Of a stretch of DNA of 64,000 nucleotides, positions 1-14,519 are shown in pieces. Within the stretch, counting starts at the first letter, position 1. Every line of letters begins with the position of its first letter. Made by a program: the position numbers and the translations under genes. This DNA comes from Torymus aiolomorphi (Eukaryota; Arthropoda; Insecta; Hymenoptera; Torymidae). The notes beneath the pieces are model-generated. The model ran no database searches. It had not been told where the DNA came from and was given only the letters and a program-made list of their open reading frames with translations. The stretch lies in the NCBI GenBank assembly GCA_036365515.1, contig CM070875.1, positions 5,057,001 to 5,121,000 on the forward strand, given 5' to 3'.

Positions 1-2189
1 GTCTATTGAGTTTTCTTCTGAATGAAAAGAGGAGCGCCGTTTCCCAGTATATATGGCAGCGCGAGGCGAAAAGATTCAAAGGTCTTTCCGATTGCAGTTG
101 TCAGTTTCACAGACTCTTAAGTAGACCTTCATCATATGCGGGCTTCTGGCCCTTTCCTTCTTTATCGTGAAAAATGCTTGCTCGCAAATAATCTTAATGA
201 TCTATATACCATGCATTGCACCTTCCTTTTGTATCCTTTCAAACGTCATTATATTTTATTTTTTCACTGTTTATTTTTATAACAACGTCTACACATCTAT
301 TGAATTCTAGTCACTTTCAGACGAAATTCATGACGCTTGAAAGAAAAAATATAAGTACATTTCATTTTTTATTATAATTTTTTAGTAATTTCCAAGACAA
401 TGTGATAAGGATCATTATGAAGAAACCGAAATTGATATTATGCAGTATTTCTTATACATCACTCTTATTCATTATATTTATTCACGCAAATAAAAATTGT
501 TTTTAAATATCTCATTTTCAGACTGAAATTGGATAGAGTTTTAAAAATTTTCATAATTATAATTTTTTTTATAAAAGCAAGAAAAGTGCTGATTATATAT
601 TAGGACTGACGTAATAATAGAGCCCTCGAGAGTTTAGTGTGGCTAGATGTGCGAACTACGTATTAGGGTATTTCAAGACAAAACGTTCGTGCAATCTTTT
701 AACCAACGATTGCTTTATTGTTGAGTCTGAACACTGAGAAGGAAGATAAAAAATTTAAAAGTGTGATAAAGGATCGAGAAACCTACGACGATCTGATAAG
801 ACTCGAGGGTCTAGAGCCTCGAGCAGTTAACGCCCGCGCGCCTCTAAATATAAATCTTATCCTGACTTTTCCAAATCGATACTTTCTTAGCCTGCTTCAC
901 AATTAAGCCTTTTCATTTCTTACTCTTCGTTCCTGCCTTTAGTTCCTTCGCCGCTCTGTCCTTATCCTTATCCTACTTTCTTACTCTACTCTTCATTCGC
1001 ACTATTAGTCCATCTTCTTTGCACTACATAATCAACTAATTCCTTTTCCCAGATTACATTCCTGATAATAATTATCAATAAATAATTTTGTATTTTTATA
1101 CATACATATACACGTACACCCACCCACACATATATGCACACAAGCACACGTATTGTCTGAAAGAGCAATATTTCTCACGGGCTTTAAACTTGAAATTATA
1201 TTAACGAAAGGTACGTGATCTTTATTACAGCATAATCCACTTTCATAATACTATATCTGCAGTCTTGAAAGGATATCTTTTATTTTCATAGCTTTTTTTT
1301 TAAGCTACAAGTAATATAGGTGCAGACGAAAAAGGAACGCATAACGAAGCGAGGTTCAGATTGATTGAATGCAATTTTAATATGTCTTGTTAAAAATGAA
1401 CTTTCATAATAGGTCGATAGCCGCAATTTTCAAGTTACTCAAGAGGAAATGATAAAGAAGATTTACTGGGCGTCTCGTCTAGAAAAGAATTTTCATTGCC
1501 TCAGTTGATTGCTTTCTTCTTCAAGATGAGCACTTTTCATACTTTACGTGCGTCCAGGCATCTTATTGAAAACCAATAATTAATTTCATTCAATAGAATT
1601 TATTTTTTCTTGAAATTGTATTCATAAATACCAAGTTTTCGACTCAAAGACAGGGATTGATTTAACGTGGAATTTCTTTGAAATAACAAAATTATACCAC
1701 GTGCGTATACAGATGATTGAATAATTATTTTACGAGAATGAAAAGCGTGCAATGGATTTGACCTGTTGCTTGTCAGATACTAATAAACTGAAAGATGATT
1801 AATGTGAATAAGCACTAACGATTGGATTTTTGCTACAGCGAAGAGGAGGCTTATTTAGAACGGTGAAAATAATTTTCGAGGCAAAACTGTTTAATAATAT
1901 TTTCAAAATGTAGAACCTTTTTTGAAAGTAGTTGTTTTTCTTTTGCTTTATAACCAAAAGTTGACATTCAAGTTTTATTTATTTTTTTTTTCATTTTTAT
2001 AGAAGTAAGTTATTATTTTTGAATCTTATGAAATATTTCCGATAGATCCTTCAAATACGTTCTTTTTCTTTTTTTAATGATTGGATTATCTATATAGTCT
2101 GTAATTTATTATAAAGAAAGACATCACCTTTTATTATTTAATTTATATTTTTCGAAAATGTTTGTTGCATCTTTGCGAAATTTTCATCA
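1..2189. other. AT-rich stretch, no gene seen
   Basis: No ORF here has recognisable family similarity, and no exon chain could be built on either strand. A TATATAT lies at 48-54 and a TCAGT initiator-like pentamer at 101-105. Their spacing of about 53 bp is too wide for a normal TATA-initiator pair, so I do not call a promoter. Short CA-rich runs occur near 1090-1150. Confidence 0.5.
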
Positions 2190-2197
2190 GTTATTAC

Positions 2198-2351
2198 GGC
2201 ATGGTGTGGTTTGTGCACATAAGAATTATGCACATATTTATTGTGCACACTTTAGCATTGGAGTATACACATAGATATAGATATACACCAATGCTAAAGT
2301 GTGCACAATAAATATGTGCATAATTCTTATGTGCACAAACCACACCATGCC
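2198..2351. mobile_element. 154-bp foldback MITE, copy 1 (8-bp target duplication)
   Basis: The element is almost wholly an inverted repeat. It begins GGCATGGTGTGGTTTGTG and ends with the exact reverse complement. The arms are about 63 bp and the short AT-rich centre is about 26 bp. It is flanked by the direct repeat GTTATTAC (2190-2197 and 2352-2359). It encodes nothing and would fold into one long hairpin. An 8-bp duplication is known for hAT, P and Merlin-type transposases; which one moved it cannot be told from the sequence. Confidence 0.92.
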
Positions 2352-2838
2352 GTTATTACGTACTTATGAAGTGCTTTAATTTATTAAAATTTCATCAGGC
2401 AGGAAATGCGTTTTCATTGTAACGCGATGACAGGAGTGAAAATTGACTAATTTTCATGGCATTTTGCACAAAGCTTTTCATATTTTCGAACAGAGTTCGT
2501 TGGAGAAAAAAACCTTTCACAAGATTAGAAGATGTTTTCAGGTTTAACTTTTTTACGATTTTTTTCAAATTGCAATTGTAATTTTACAATTTGTTTTCAA
2601 CTGACCATTAAAAATAAAAACAAAGTTGTCTTTTTAGTATAAGATATTTTATGAATAAAATAATAACTTTTTAAAATACAACAACACTTACATATTAAAT
2701 TTATGTATTAATTTGATTTCATCAGCTCTCATAGATTTTTATAGATCCTAAATAGTTTGTCGTAGAACACTGTTCGTTAATTATTATTATTGTTTATTAA
2801 TTAACATCAAACTTTGAATAGTAAAACAGATACATATA

Positions 2839-2992
2839 GGCATGGTGTGGTTTGTGCACATAAGAATTATGCACATATTTATTGTGCACACTTTAGCATT
2901 GGAGTATACACATAGATATAGATATACACCAATGCTAAAGTGTGCACAATAAATATGTGCATAATTCTTATGTGCACAAACCACACCATGCC
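2839..2992. mobile_element. 154-bp foldback MITE, copy 2 (8-bp target duplication)
   Basis: By eye this copy is identical base for base to the element at 2198-2351. It is flanked by its own different 8-bp duplication, TACATATA (2831-2838 and 2993-3000). Different target duplications show two separate insertions rather than one segmental duplication. The lack of divergence implies recent movement. Confidence 0.93.
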
Positions 2993-3000
2993 TACATATA

Positions 3001-6000
3001 GTAATACATTAATTTTAAAGATATGAAACGTAAAAATGATCGAACCATGGATTACCCTTCAAGAAATAGTGGATGTTGGCGTTTATATAAAATTACAAAT
3101 TTTTTCAGTCATCCACTATTCGTTAGTTCATTACGATAATTTTAGAAGTTTTGAAAATGAATTTAAATGATGTAAAGTTCGATGTAGGAATCTGTATTAG
3201 CGCCGAAATCTCCTATAACTATTAAGTCGTTTTGTGCGCAAACTTTTATTTTCCGTGATCAATAATAATGAATTTACATGATGAATTTACATGATGTAGC
3301 AGTCTTTTGAACATTTTAATTATGCCTTAGAAGCCACAAGTTGCGGTAACCATGTACTATTAATTTTTTATCATTACCCGCAGTTAGCAGAAGTACTTGT
3401 ACTTATATCGATGTGTGGAAAGTAGCAGGCAGGCTTGTATTGTAAGCCCAGCGTCTATTTATCAAGACAAAGCCAGCGAGAAAAAGCTGTCGAGCAGTAG
3501 TAGTTTGAAAAGTAGAAGAATGGAGTTTCGGGTGGAAAAAAAAAGTTTTCGGGGGGAGCGAGGGATTTGAATAAGCCGTAATTGAAGACTCGGTTGCACG
3601 TCGACCAAGGTGAAGGTGGATAGAGAGCTAGCTATATGGATGTGTAGGTAATGGAGGGGGGGGGGGGGGGGGGGCAATAAAACTCGAGTCAACCGAGTCG
3701 CCAAGTCGGAAAGAAATCAATTCGATTAGCGGGCCTACTATTCCCTCGCGCCGGAGCTTGCCAATCGGAATCTGTCCGCTCCCGCTTTTTATCGAAGAGA
3801 AATTCTCAATCGAGCTTCGCATGTCTACCGGCGCGCTCGATATTACATTATTCAGCCGCGCGTAATCCGACAGCTCTCACTCTTATATTCTCCTCTCTCA
3901 GAACATTCCTTCGAAATTCAGCCTCGCGCAGTCATAGAATTTTCATCCTTCATTATTCGCGATTACACATATTCGCGTCATTATTATCACCGCTAATATA
4001 TTTTGCCTTTTTTTATAAACAGTCCTTATAGCTCGGCTACACTGCACTATACTCGCATAGCGCTCAGCTCGATACTCGAGCAATTACCGCGGGCTATATA
4101 ACATAAGCCGTCGCGGCTTAGTTCTAATCCGGCCGAGCTCAGCAGCTCGAAATCCGGCACAAATTGCTGAAAGACGTAATTTATCTCTCTCACTTACACC
4201 CGCCCACCCCGCGGCCGCGCGCTATCTGGATGAAGCCGCGAAAGAGGATAAGGCACGAAGAGGGCAAGGAATCAAGTAAGGGGGTAACGCGCGCGCGCGC
4301 GGCAACCTTCGATTCACTAGGCGCATGCAAGGCACACAGCTGCCAGTGATTTATGCCCGGCTCGCAGCGTCTTTCGTATATTACTTATATACTACGCTCA
4401 CTTACCAACTTCACCAGGCTGAGATGGGAAAACTCTCTCGCTCTGTGCGCTTACTTGGACAACTGGCCCCTCCTAAAGCAACTCTCGGTCCACCTACTCT
4501 TGACGCACATGTCCAAAAGGCTTGGCTGACTTTGCCTTCTTCTTCTTTCTAGCTGAACTGGTTGAAAACTTTTCTTTTCACTCACTTGCCTTTCTTATCC
4601 TTGCCATCAATCAACTCTCGGCGCTCCTACTTCGCACTTCCTTTTTTCTGTAACGTCAGTCTACAATATTCGGTAATCTAATATTATTTCAAAGCGCCTC
4701 TTTGGAAAAGGTTTATTTTCCCGCCGATAGACAATGAAAATAATGCTCATTACTCACGGAATTTTACCAACCAAGCGGGGTTTAGTTAGATTCAACCATA
4801 ATTGATGCATTAGTCAACGAGTTAATTTGACTATGACGCTTCAAAACTCTACTTTGCCGAGGTATCGAGTTACCCTACTCATATATGATTATTATCAACG
4901 TGATGTCTTGTTTCGCGGGGTTTTTCTCGCGTACTTGAGATTCATATAACATTCCGACAAAATACTAGACATCGAGCCTTTTTACCTTTTGCAAATTTAT
5001 TAATGCTTCTAATTTAAATTAACCGTTACGAGGCCGCGGATGAATATTGCAGTCGTCTCAGCATCAATGATGTTTCGTGTACTGATGCAATTTACGCGTT
5101 TTATAATTTTTTTGAGTACGATCAAATGTACGTCTATACGTACAGGGGATAAATAAATTGAATGTCGAAAATGCCAAAGACTCGCGATGAAATGATGGTA
5201 AAGTTGAGAATTGATCGAGAAGAACTTACGCGTTGTTCAAAGAAATCACTGTCTTTGGGAAAGGAAAGCGCCTGGTATTGCAAAGAAGCAGGTTAGAGCG
5301 TAGAAATAAAAGAATTGGAAAAAAGTCGCAGCGAGGGTTGAAGAAAGACGGAGCGCGCGTGCATCGGTGTAGCCGGTTCCCGAGCAACTGAGCGCAGCCC
5401 GACGTTTCCCTCTCGGCGCAAACTGAACTGCGGCCGGAAACGCGCGCTTGGCAAATTCGCGCAAGCGCCGCAAACCGCGTACTTACCGCGCGTGGATAGT
5501 CGCGCAAGCGCCTCTGCTTTTTGTTTGTCCCTCCCTTTCCATTTAGGACACAAAGCACTTTCGCTGTGGCTAATTATTTGCTAAAAAACGATCAAAATTA
5601 TCTCTTTATAGCTCATTACCTTGTGTAATTGTTCTTAACGAAAATATAGCAGAGATTTTTTACTTGTTTATTGTGTATGTGTATCTTGACGCTATGTGGG
5701 TCAAAATAAGTCTATAAAGTATAGATAATGAAAGGTGTGTGTAAGTTGAGAGGAAAACATTAGAACGTTTATTGCATTTTTTTAATTCCTTCTGCATTAA
5801 ATACGAAGGAGGAACGCTCATTAATTAGCTTGACCTCGCGCTTGGGGCTAAATTGTTCTATTTACGAGGCCACCACGAGCTCCGCAACTGTAACGACTCT
5901 ATTGCGAGAGGCAACTCTTTTCGATAATTATTCATGAGTGACATGTTCCACTGTTAAAACTTTTTTATCTGCTTCTTATACACGTGCCTTTTACCCTTAC

Positions 6001-6342
6001 AACTTCCACTTGTCTGGCTTTACAGCTAGTTCATTAAGTTTAACTATTATAAAGAAAATATTGTCTTCTTTCGTCAAATATTTTTCACAATATATTCAGA
6101 CTTATTTTTTATTATTTTGAAACTGATAGAAATTTTCTGAAATTTAATGTACATTAAATTTTCAAATTAGTTTATTTATTAAAATCTATAAAATAATAAT
6201 AATCATAATATGGTTTTTCGTAGATTCTCGAGTGCAGTCACAGTATATCTTACTAATCACTTTAGATTCTGAGCAGCCGAAGAATTATGTCTATAACGCT
6301 AGTAGACCATATTCTTGTATCATTCCACGTTTTTATGAGTAT
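3001..6342. other. Intergenic stretch with GC-richer patches; no gene seen
   Basis: GC-richer patches lie at about 3700-4550 and 5220-5560. Their ORFs are short, overlap in several frames and show low-complexity composition typical of CpG-rich non-coding DNA. A TATATA at 4095-4100 lies in a CpG-rich context and could belong to a promoter, but no downstream coding exon is visible to support it. Confidence 0.4.
3656..3674 (+). repeat. Poly-G tract (19 G)
   Basis: An uninterrupted run of 19 G residues. It is long enough to form intramolecular or intermolecular G-quadruplex structure and is prone to length change. Confidence 0.95.
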
Positions 6343-7680
6343 CCCACATAGCACGTTACGTCTTTGAAACGTTTTTGAAACTTTTTGAAACGTTTTTGAA
6401 ACGTTTCTTTAGGAACTTACAAAAGTTTCCCTAAAATATAGAAACGTAATAGAAACGTTTCAGAAACGTAGAAATTTCCTAAATCTGAAAAAACTTTTCA
6501 TAAAAATCGTAAATGTGTTTAAACCGTCTCAGAAACGTTTCTGAAACAGAACTCAAACGTTTGTACAAAGTTTTGGAAATGTCTCTAAAACGTACATAAT
6601 CGATTCGACAAAAAACTTGTTGGAAAATCATTCAAATTCCAGATTTGTCTCAGCAACGTTGATTGAGCCAGAAACGTTTCTATGCCGTTTCAGAAGTGCA
6701 ACGTTACGTTGTAAGAACGTCTTAGAAACGTTTGTGAATCATATACAAAACATTAAGATTGTAAAGTATTCGATATCCCATCCGCCGATAGGTGGCGTAG
6801 TTCAGTCCATAAAAGAAAAGACATTTCCAGGGTATATAAGGAACGTCTACTCTAGCAAAGCGTACCGCATAAGATAAATGGATTTTTACTCCTAACGAGG
6901 TTGTTCTCCATTTTACACTCCACTTAGTAGTTCAACCATACAACCGTTTTTGCTCTGTAACTTCTGATAGTGTGGAAATGTCCTTACAGGGCAACGCACA
7001 ACTTCCTCTATTATGATTTCCTTCTTCAAGGAGAGGTAACTGGAATCGCCCAGACTCCTCCTACGTGGATTTATTTCTACGTAAGTGGATTCTGGACGGT
7101 GATTCGGGCAGACTGTACCTCACTGGCAGGGGGCGACGGAAGGGGCCCCCGCCATTCCTTCTTTATTTCTTTCTTTCTTGCAAAGCGTACCGAATACTGT
7201 TTGAAGTAATATCAGTGTTAATAATTGACAATGTAAAATTTCGTTTTATTATAATTTCGTTGTAGAAACGTTTCTCAAACGTTTCGTGCTATCTGGGACC
7301 CCGATGAAATTTTCTAAATTTGTTGATATATGTTTTAGAGACGTTTCAGAAACTTTTCTGAAACGTTTCCAATTAGTCTTGGAAACATTTTTAAGACGAA
7401 TCTGGAACGTGAATAATTGTCTAGTAAGTTTTTTGTCGAATCGATTATGTACGTTTCAGAGACGTTTCCAAAATTTTGTACAAATGTTTAAGTCTTGTTT
7501 CAGAAACGTTTCTAAGACAATTTAAACACGTTTACGATTTTTATGAAAAGTTTTTTAAATTTAGGACAATTCTACGTTTCTGAAACGTTTCTGTTGCGTT
7601 TCTATATTTTTAGGGAAACGTTTGTAGGTTCCTAAAGAAACGTTTCAAAAACGTTTCAAAAACGTAACGTGCCATATGGG
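6343..7680. mobile_element. 1.34-kb element with long terminal inverted repeats built from AAACGTTT words
   Basis: The ends match in inverted orientation (CCCACATAGCACGTTACG on the left, CCCATATGGCACGTTACG read inward from the right). Both sides are flanked by TAT (6340-6342 and 7681-7683). The arms run about 270-350 bp and contain many copies of GAAACGTTTC or AAACGTTT-like dyads. The interior (about 6780-7230) has no credible ORF, but has a CGCCACCTATCG-type motif on the minus strand that recurs in the element at 61608-62467. This is a non-autonomous DNA transposon; the superfamily is unproven. Confidence 0.85.
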
Positions 7681-7833
7681 TATAGATTGGATAAAAATGA
7701 CACAATATGAGAAAGAAATAAAAACTAGAAAAAGAAATAAAAATAGTCTCTACCTCGCGACTACCGAGACACTTACGTACTCATCCATCTATTCACGTAA
7801 AAAATATTTTATGAGCAATATAAGTTGCCCTCA

Positions 7834-8060
7834 CCCTGGTAGAAAATTAACCAGAATTTCTGTCTAAGCAACTATAAATTAGTTATATTTCTTAGCTATA
7901 AATATAAGCTACTATTAACTATTAACTATAAACTAGCTAAAATATCGTTAATTTTTGCTTAACCGTCGACAAGCAATATTCGTTAGCTAGAAATTAACTA
8001 ATTTTTATAGCTAACAATTGCTTAAGCTTTAAAAGTATTGATTTTTCTTTAGAAATTAGT
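7834..8060. repeat. Decayed word-rich repeat (TAGCTAA/TAGTTA words)
   Basis: It begins CCCTGGTAGAAAATT, resembling the outer ends of other inverted-repeat elements in the window. It is then crowded with TTAGCTA, TAGTTA and AACTATTA words on both strands. The right end is not clear; a weakly matching inverted end may lie at about 8048-8065. Probably an old MITE. Confidence 0.45.
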
Positions 8061-8081
8061 CCGGGCGTGGACTCGCATGCA

Positions 8082-8196
8082 GCATGGTCCAGGTGTTCGG
8101 GGTGGCCAATGTGAAGCCTAGGGGGTGCGCTCCATAAGCTTTTGTGTCTAGATATCGGAATGCATCGAATGCATGGCCTAGGTGTTCGAGGTGGCC
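8082..8196 (+). repeat. Imperfect direct repeat pair, 26 bp, 89 bp apart
   Basis: Copies at 8082-8107 and 8171-8196 share the pattern GCATGG-YCYAGGTGTTCG-RGGTGGCC with few changes. The region is GC-richer than its surroundings. Beyond 8200 it is followed by CGAAATCGG-type words, suggesting more element debris. Confidence 0.6.
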
Positions 8197-8914
8197 GTGT
8201 CCTGTAAAAATAGCGAGATCGAAATCGGACTTATAGAAAGATCTTGAAATCGAGCAAAATGGAGGAGAAATCGAGTAGAACCAGGAGAGCTCTCGATTCG
8301 AGCCCGAAATCGGGTACGGTTTTTTAAATCAGATTTCCATTATCCCATAAAGCATACGTAATTTCTTCTGTATCTTCTACATTTTGTACTTTCAGAATAT
8401 CAAACCTAATGCCGTTACTACCCGGACCAATTTTACATTCTTGCAAAAAACATAACACATTATTGCGTTCATTATTAGTGAACGAATTTCATTCAACTCT
8501 GAAACCTCACTTCCTCTTAAGATAATCTAGCTCATTAGAAGTAGATCGAAATTTGCGCAATATATGAACAGACAAACTTTTTTAATAGGACCAATTCTTA
8601 ATTTTGGATTCTCATTTTTAAACACTTAGTACGTATCTTTGAGACTTCGAGTAAGAAAATGTTTCACGTTATCTCTTTTTTATTATTAATTTTAATTGAC
8701 GCAACGTCGCGTTTTCCAACTAAAAATAACCAATTAAAACCGATTTAAAGTATAATCGGTTTTAATTGGATTTCTTAATACGGTATTACCGAATTAAAAC
8801 CTATTCAAACGATTAAGTCCAATTCAGACCGATTATCAAAATGAATCGGTTCTAATCACTCGCCCATATGTATTATATAACTTTAGACTAACATCTCTCA
8901 CTTTGTAATGAATT

Positions 8915-8962
8915 GTAGCCCTGATGAGGGATAAGTAACAAATCTCCCGGAACGTTGGCAAA
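8915..8962 (+). ncRNA. Degenerate hammerhead-ribozyme-like motif
   Basis: CTGATGAG (8921-8928) is followed by a stem-II-like GGGA...TCCC pair and then GGAAC-GTTGG. The hammerhead core needs GAAA after stem II; here the first A is changed (GGAAC), and no clear GUH cleavage triplet follows. The sequence resembles hammerhead motifs carried by Penelope-like retroelements. It is probably an inactive relic. Confidence 0.3.
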
Positions 8963-9686
8963 AATAATAATATCTAATATAGTTCGTCTGATGTTCAATT
9001 TTTTCAACTTCCTAAATAACTCATACTTTCAAGCTGAACTCTTTTAAAGTAAAAATAATTCTTTTATTACACTTCAGGACCGCTTGTTTACTTGGTCAGA
9101 TTAGGGCATATGAGTGACGAAGCCGCGAATATTGCGCCGAATATCAGTGTATTTACTTAGAGAAAGAGTGAGAGGAGTGAAAAGGATGTCAAACTCAAAT
9201 GAGAGTAATCCGAACTGAAACTGAAAAGCGCCGCGTGAAAGGAGTAATCTTAGGATGACTAAATATTGCTTGTCCAAATGACAAGTAGTTCCGCGGTTTA
9301 TATCAGCCAAAAGATAAAAATACAATTTAAAATACATACGATTTTTCCATTAGTTTAGTGTTTTTAATTACTACTATAAATTTATACAACTAAAAAGAAA
9401 CAAATGGAGTACTAAGAGAAAAATGAATTACAAATCTACTAACTAAAAAAATGCTCTACCTTTGGATTACAGATTCTGCTTAAATTTTGAAAAATAAGGA
9501 GGATGTCGCAATTGTAGATTTAATGCTTCGGAAAACTCGATTTCTAATACATATGAAGGAACTGTATACCACAGTATAAAATGTTCCCAAGGAAAGAAAA
9601 ATGATGATTGTTACGTTCAATTAGTCAGGAAAATTTTATCGAATCATATAGATATACATTGTAACAATGATTGTATGTATACAACA

Positions 9687-9858
9687 CTTTTTTCATCATA
9701 CTTCAGCTGAAAGTTCGCAAAACGTGCGTGTTTTGGCGAACTTTCGATCCAGGTTATGAAGAAAAATAGTACACGCACCTCGCCAGAAAAATAGAATATC
9801 AAATATGAATGTAATATCCTACTTTCCGGCCTAGGTACGTATATAATATACTATTTTT
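9687..9858. repeat. Two-hairpin structured repeat, copy A
   Basis: The first hairpin is GAAAGTTCGC...GGCGAACTTTC (about 9709-9745). It is followed by AAAAATAGTACACGCACC and a second inverted pair ending in GGCCTAGGTACGT...ATATACTATTTTT. The same order of structures, with matching linkers but a different first-stem sequence, recurs at 28428-28656. The changed yet still paired first stem suggests the fold is maintained. The family is unknown to me. Confidence 0.6.
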
Positions 9859-10479
9859 AAAATACAACAAATTTTTTCCGAATGGTTCGGATTAAATCCT
9901 ATTATATTCAATTTATCGATTTAAAACAGGCCATCTTCAAATTATTATATCCGCTTTATTCCTATTAGATTTCATCGGAAAATACCATATTCATTCGTAT
10001 TTCGATATACATGACTTACATCCAATTATATCCAATTATATCCAATTAAAAAACATTAATTACTAATCCATAAATAGTCCATACATAGTATTTTTATAAC
10101 ATCTAATAAGATGTTATAAAAATTTACAAACTATTACAACTGATTCCTTCCGATTACGAAAATTAAACGCTATACCGTATTGAATCCGATCCGGATTAAA
10201 TCATATTACATCCAATTTTTCAATTAACGGGTTTATTCCTATTACAGTTAATCGGAAAATGCCCTATTTATTCTTATTCCTATGTAGATATATTAAAACC
10301 GATTACTGCACTGAGAGAAGAATATTGTTACTGTTAACATATTTATCTATTTGAAATACAACTATTTGACATGTTTAAGGATACAATGTGATATTGTAAT
10401 AGTTACAATATCTATATTAATTAATAACATATTCAGATTTGAATGTAGCTGATGGTAGAAGTTCTTGTAAATTGTAGTT

Positions 10480-10740
10480 TTAGAGTCTAGTAACCAATTT
10501 TCTGCCAGGATGATGTTGTTATATAACAAAAAGGTTTGAAATAAAAACTCCATTTAGTTTTTTACTCCAACGTTTCGGACATTTTTATTGTTTATGTCCC
10601 TCATCAGGATAAACAATAAAAATGTCCGAAACGTTGGAGTAAAAAAATAAATGATGTTTTTATTTCAAACGTTTTTGTTATAAAATAACATTATCCTAGT
10701 AAAAAATTGGCTATTAGATTAAAAAACTACTATAATATGC
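10480..10740. repeat. Inverted repeat (arms about 120 bp) inside the 10309-10928 element
   Basis: The left arm (about 10480-10595) and right arm (about 10608-10740) match in inverted orientation, for example ACTCCAACGTTTCGGACA against its complement at 10624-10641. The small asymmetric centre carries CTCATCAG. The structure looks like two head-to-head halves of one retroelement-type end. Confidence 0.8.
10563..10607 (-). ncRNA. Hammerhead ribozyme-like core with short stem III
   Basis: Read on the minus strand: CTGATGAG (10607-10600), stem II GGAC (10599-10596) with a 15-nt loop and GTCC (10580-10577), GAAAC (10576-10572), then GTTGGA and GTA (10565-10563). This gives a stem III of only A-U and C-G closing a GUUGGA loop, with GUA as a possible cleavage triplet. 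Minimal stem III is a known trait of hammerheads in Penelope-like retroelements. Stem I pairing is weak, so activity is doubtful. Confidence 0.45.
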
Positions 10741-10989
10741 ATACTGTAACTATTACAATAATATCAATGTTCTCAGGTAACATATTGAAATTGTTTATGA
10801 GAACCTGGTAACTTAACTGTTAACATGGCATTATAACTGTTACAATGCCTATATTTGGTTATATTTAAACATATGCATGTTAACAGTTACAATTCCTTGT
10901 TAACAGCAAACAAATCCTTTTCTCAGTGTGTGTAATCGGACGATCCGATTCATCCTATTATACCCGTTTAACAAAAATTAAATGTTAAT

Positions 10990-11616
10990 CCAAATTAAGA
11001 AATTAAAATAATACAACAAATCCAAAATAAATTGCTTAAAATCATTGCCAAAAATAAATTTCAGGTGCACAACACTCCGCTAAAAATAGAACAAATGTTC
11101 ACTCTAGAATCCTTATGCTATCATTATAATAATCTAAAAGATGCTTTTCTTACAATAAAACGCAATACTAGAAAAAAATCACTACAACTACCTAAAATGA
11201 CCAAAGCTATTAGTGATAAAGATAGTCTGGTAGAAGCTATGAGGGTATTTAACGAATTGCCTAATGATCTCAAAATTTTAAATTATAAGAAGAGTACAAT
11301 TAAGTACAAATTAAAACAAAAGCTCTTTCGATAATAACATTTAATTGTAACATTACGCACAACTTCATATCATTTTCACTGTTTACTTTTGGAAAAATGA
11401 AGATTATAATATTACGTTTTGGCGGATTTTATTTATAGAATATATAAATTGTTAAATGAAATAAAGTTTTTGAAAATGTTTATGTTACTCGAATGAGTAA
11501 TCTGTTAGTTTTAAGTTATAGATATAGTATTAGTTGTATGCAACCAGACTATTGTACAGGTAACAATGTTTACCTCTAATAGATTTTACTTTGTAAACTG
11601 CATTGTAACTTTTCTG

Positions 11617-11653
<37 letters not shown>

Positions 11654-11655
11654 AT
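10990..11655 (+). mobile_element. 5'-truncated LINE (non-LTR retrotransposon) 3' end
   Basis: The open frame ending at 11334 reads like the C-terminal tail of LINE reverse-transcriptase ORFs: QNKLLKIIAKNKF, then CYHYNNLKDAF, then VFNELPNDLKIL and a Lys-rich KYKLKQKLF ending. About 280 bp of 3' UTR follow, then a simple AAAT-repeat tail at about 11618-11655, typical of target-primed insertions. There is no catalytic YxDD region, so it is an inert 5'-truncated copy. The clade (Jockey-like or other) is not certain. Confidence 0.7.

Positions 11656-14519
<2,864 letters not shown>

Larger units (their letters stand above)
8690..10308. repeat. Tract rich in AATCGG/CCGATT and TCCAATTA words
   Basis: AATCGG, CCGATT and TTAATTGG words recur on both strands at 8740-8870 and again at 9890-10310, and reappear at about 10930-10985 after the inserted element at 10309-10928. 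TATCCAATTA is repeated three times in tandem at about 10020-10050. A perfect 14-bp hairpin stem with a 4-nt loop lies at 10091-10122. I read this as one or more old inverted-repeat elements broken by later insertions; exact ends are not resolved. Confidence 0.4.
10309..10928. mobile_element. 620-bp inverted-repeat element, CACTGAGA ends, TAACAGTTA words
   Basis: It starts CACTGAGAGAAGAATATTG and ends with the inverted CTCAGTG (read inward, CACTGAGAAAAGGATTTG). Both arms are filled with GTTAACAG, TGTAACAGTTA and GTTACAAT words. It is inserted into AATCGG-word DNA that resumes on the far side. Its centre holds a further inverted repeat with a hammerhead-like core. There is no ORF. Confidence 0.75.

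Noticed and set aside
48..105. TATA box with downstream initiator
   Set aside because: Spacing of about 53 bp is not that of a functional pair and no exon follows.
10091..10122. Hairpin followed by A-run as a bacterial-type terminator
   Set aside because: The sequence context is a eukaryotic genome; the 14-bp AT-rich hairpin is more likely part of element debris.
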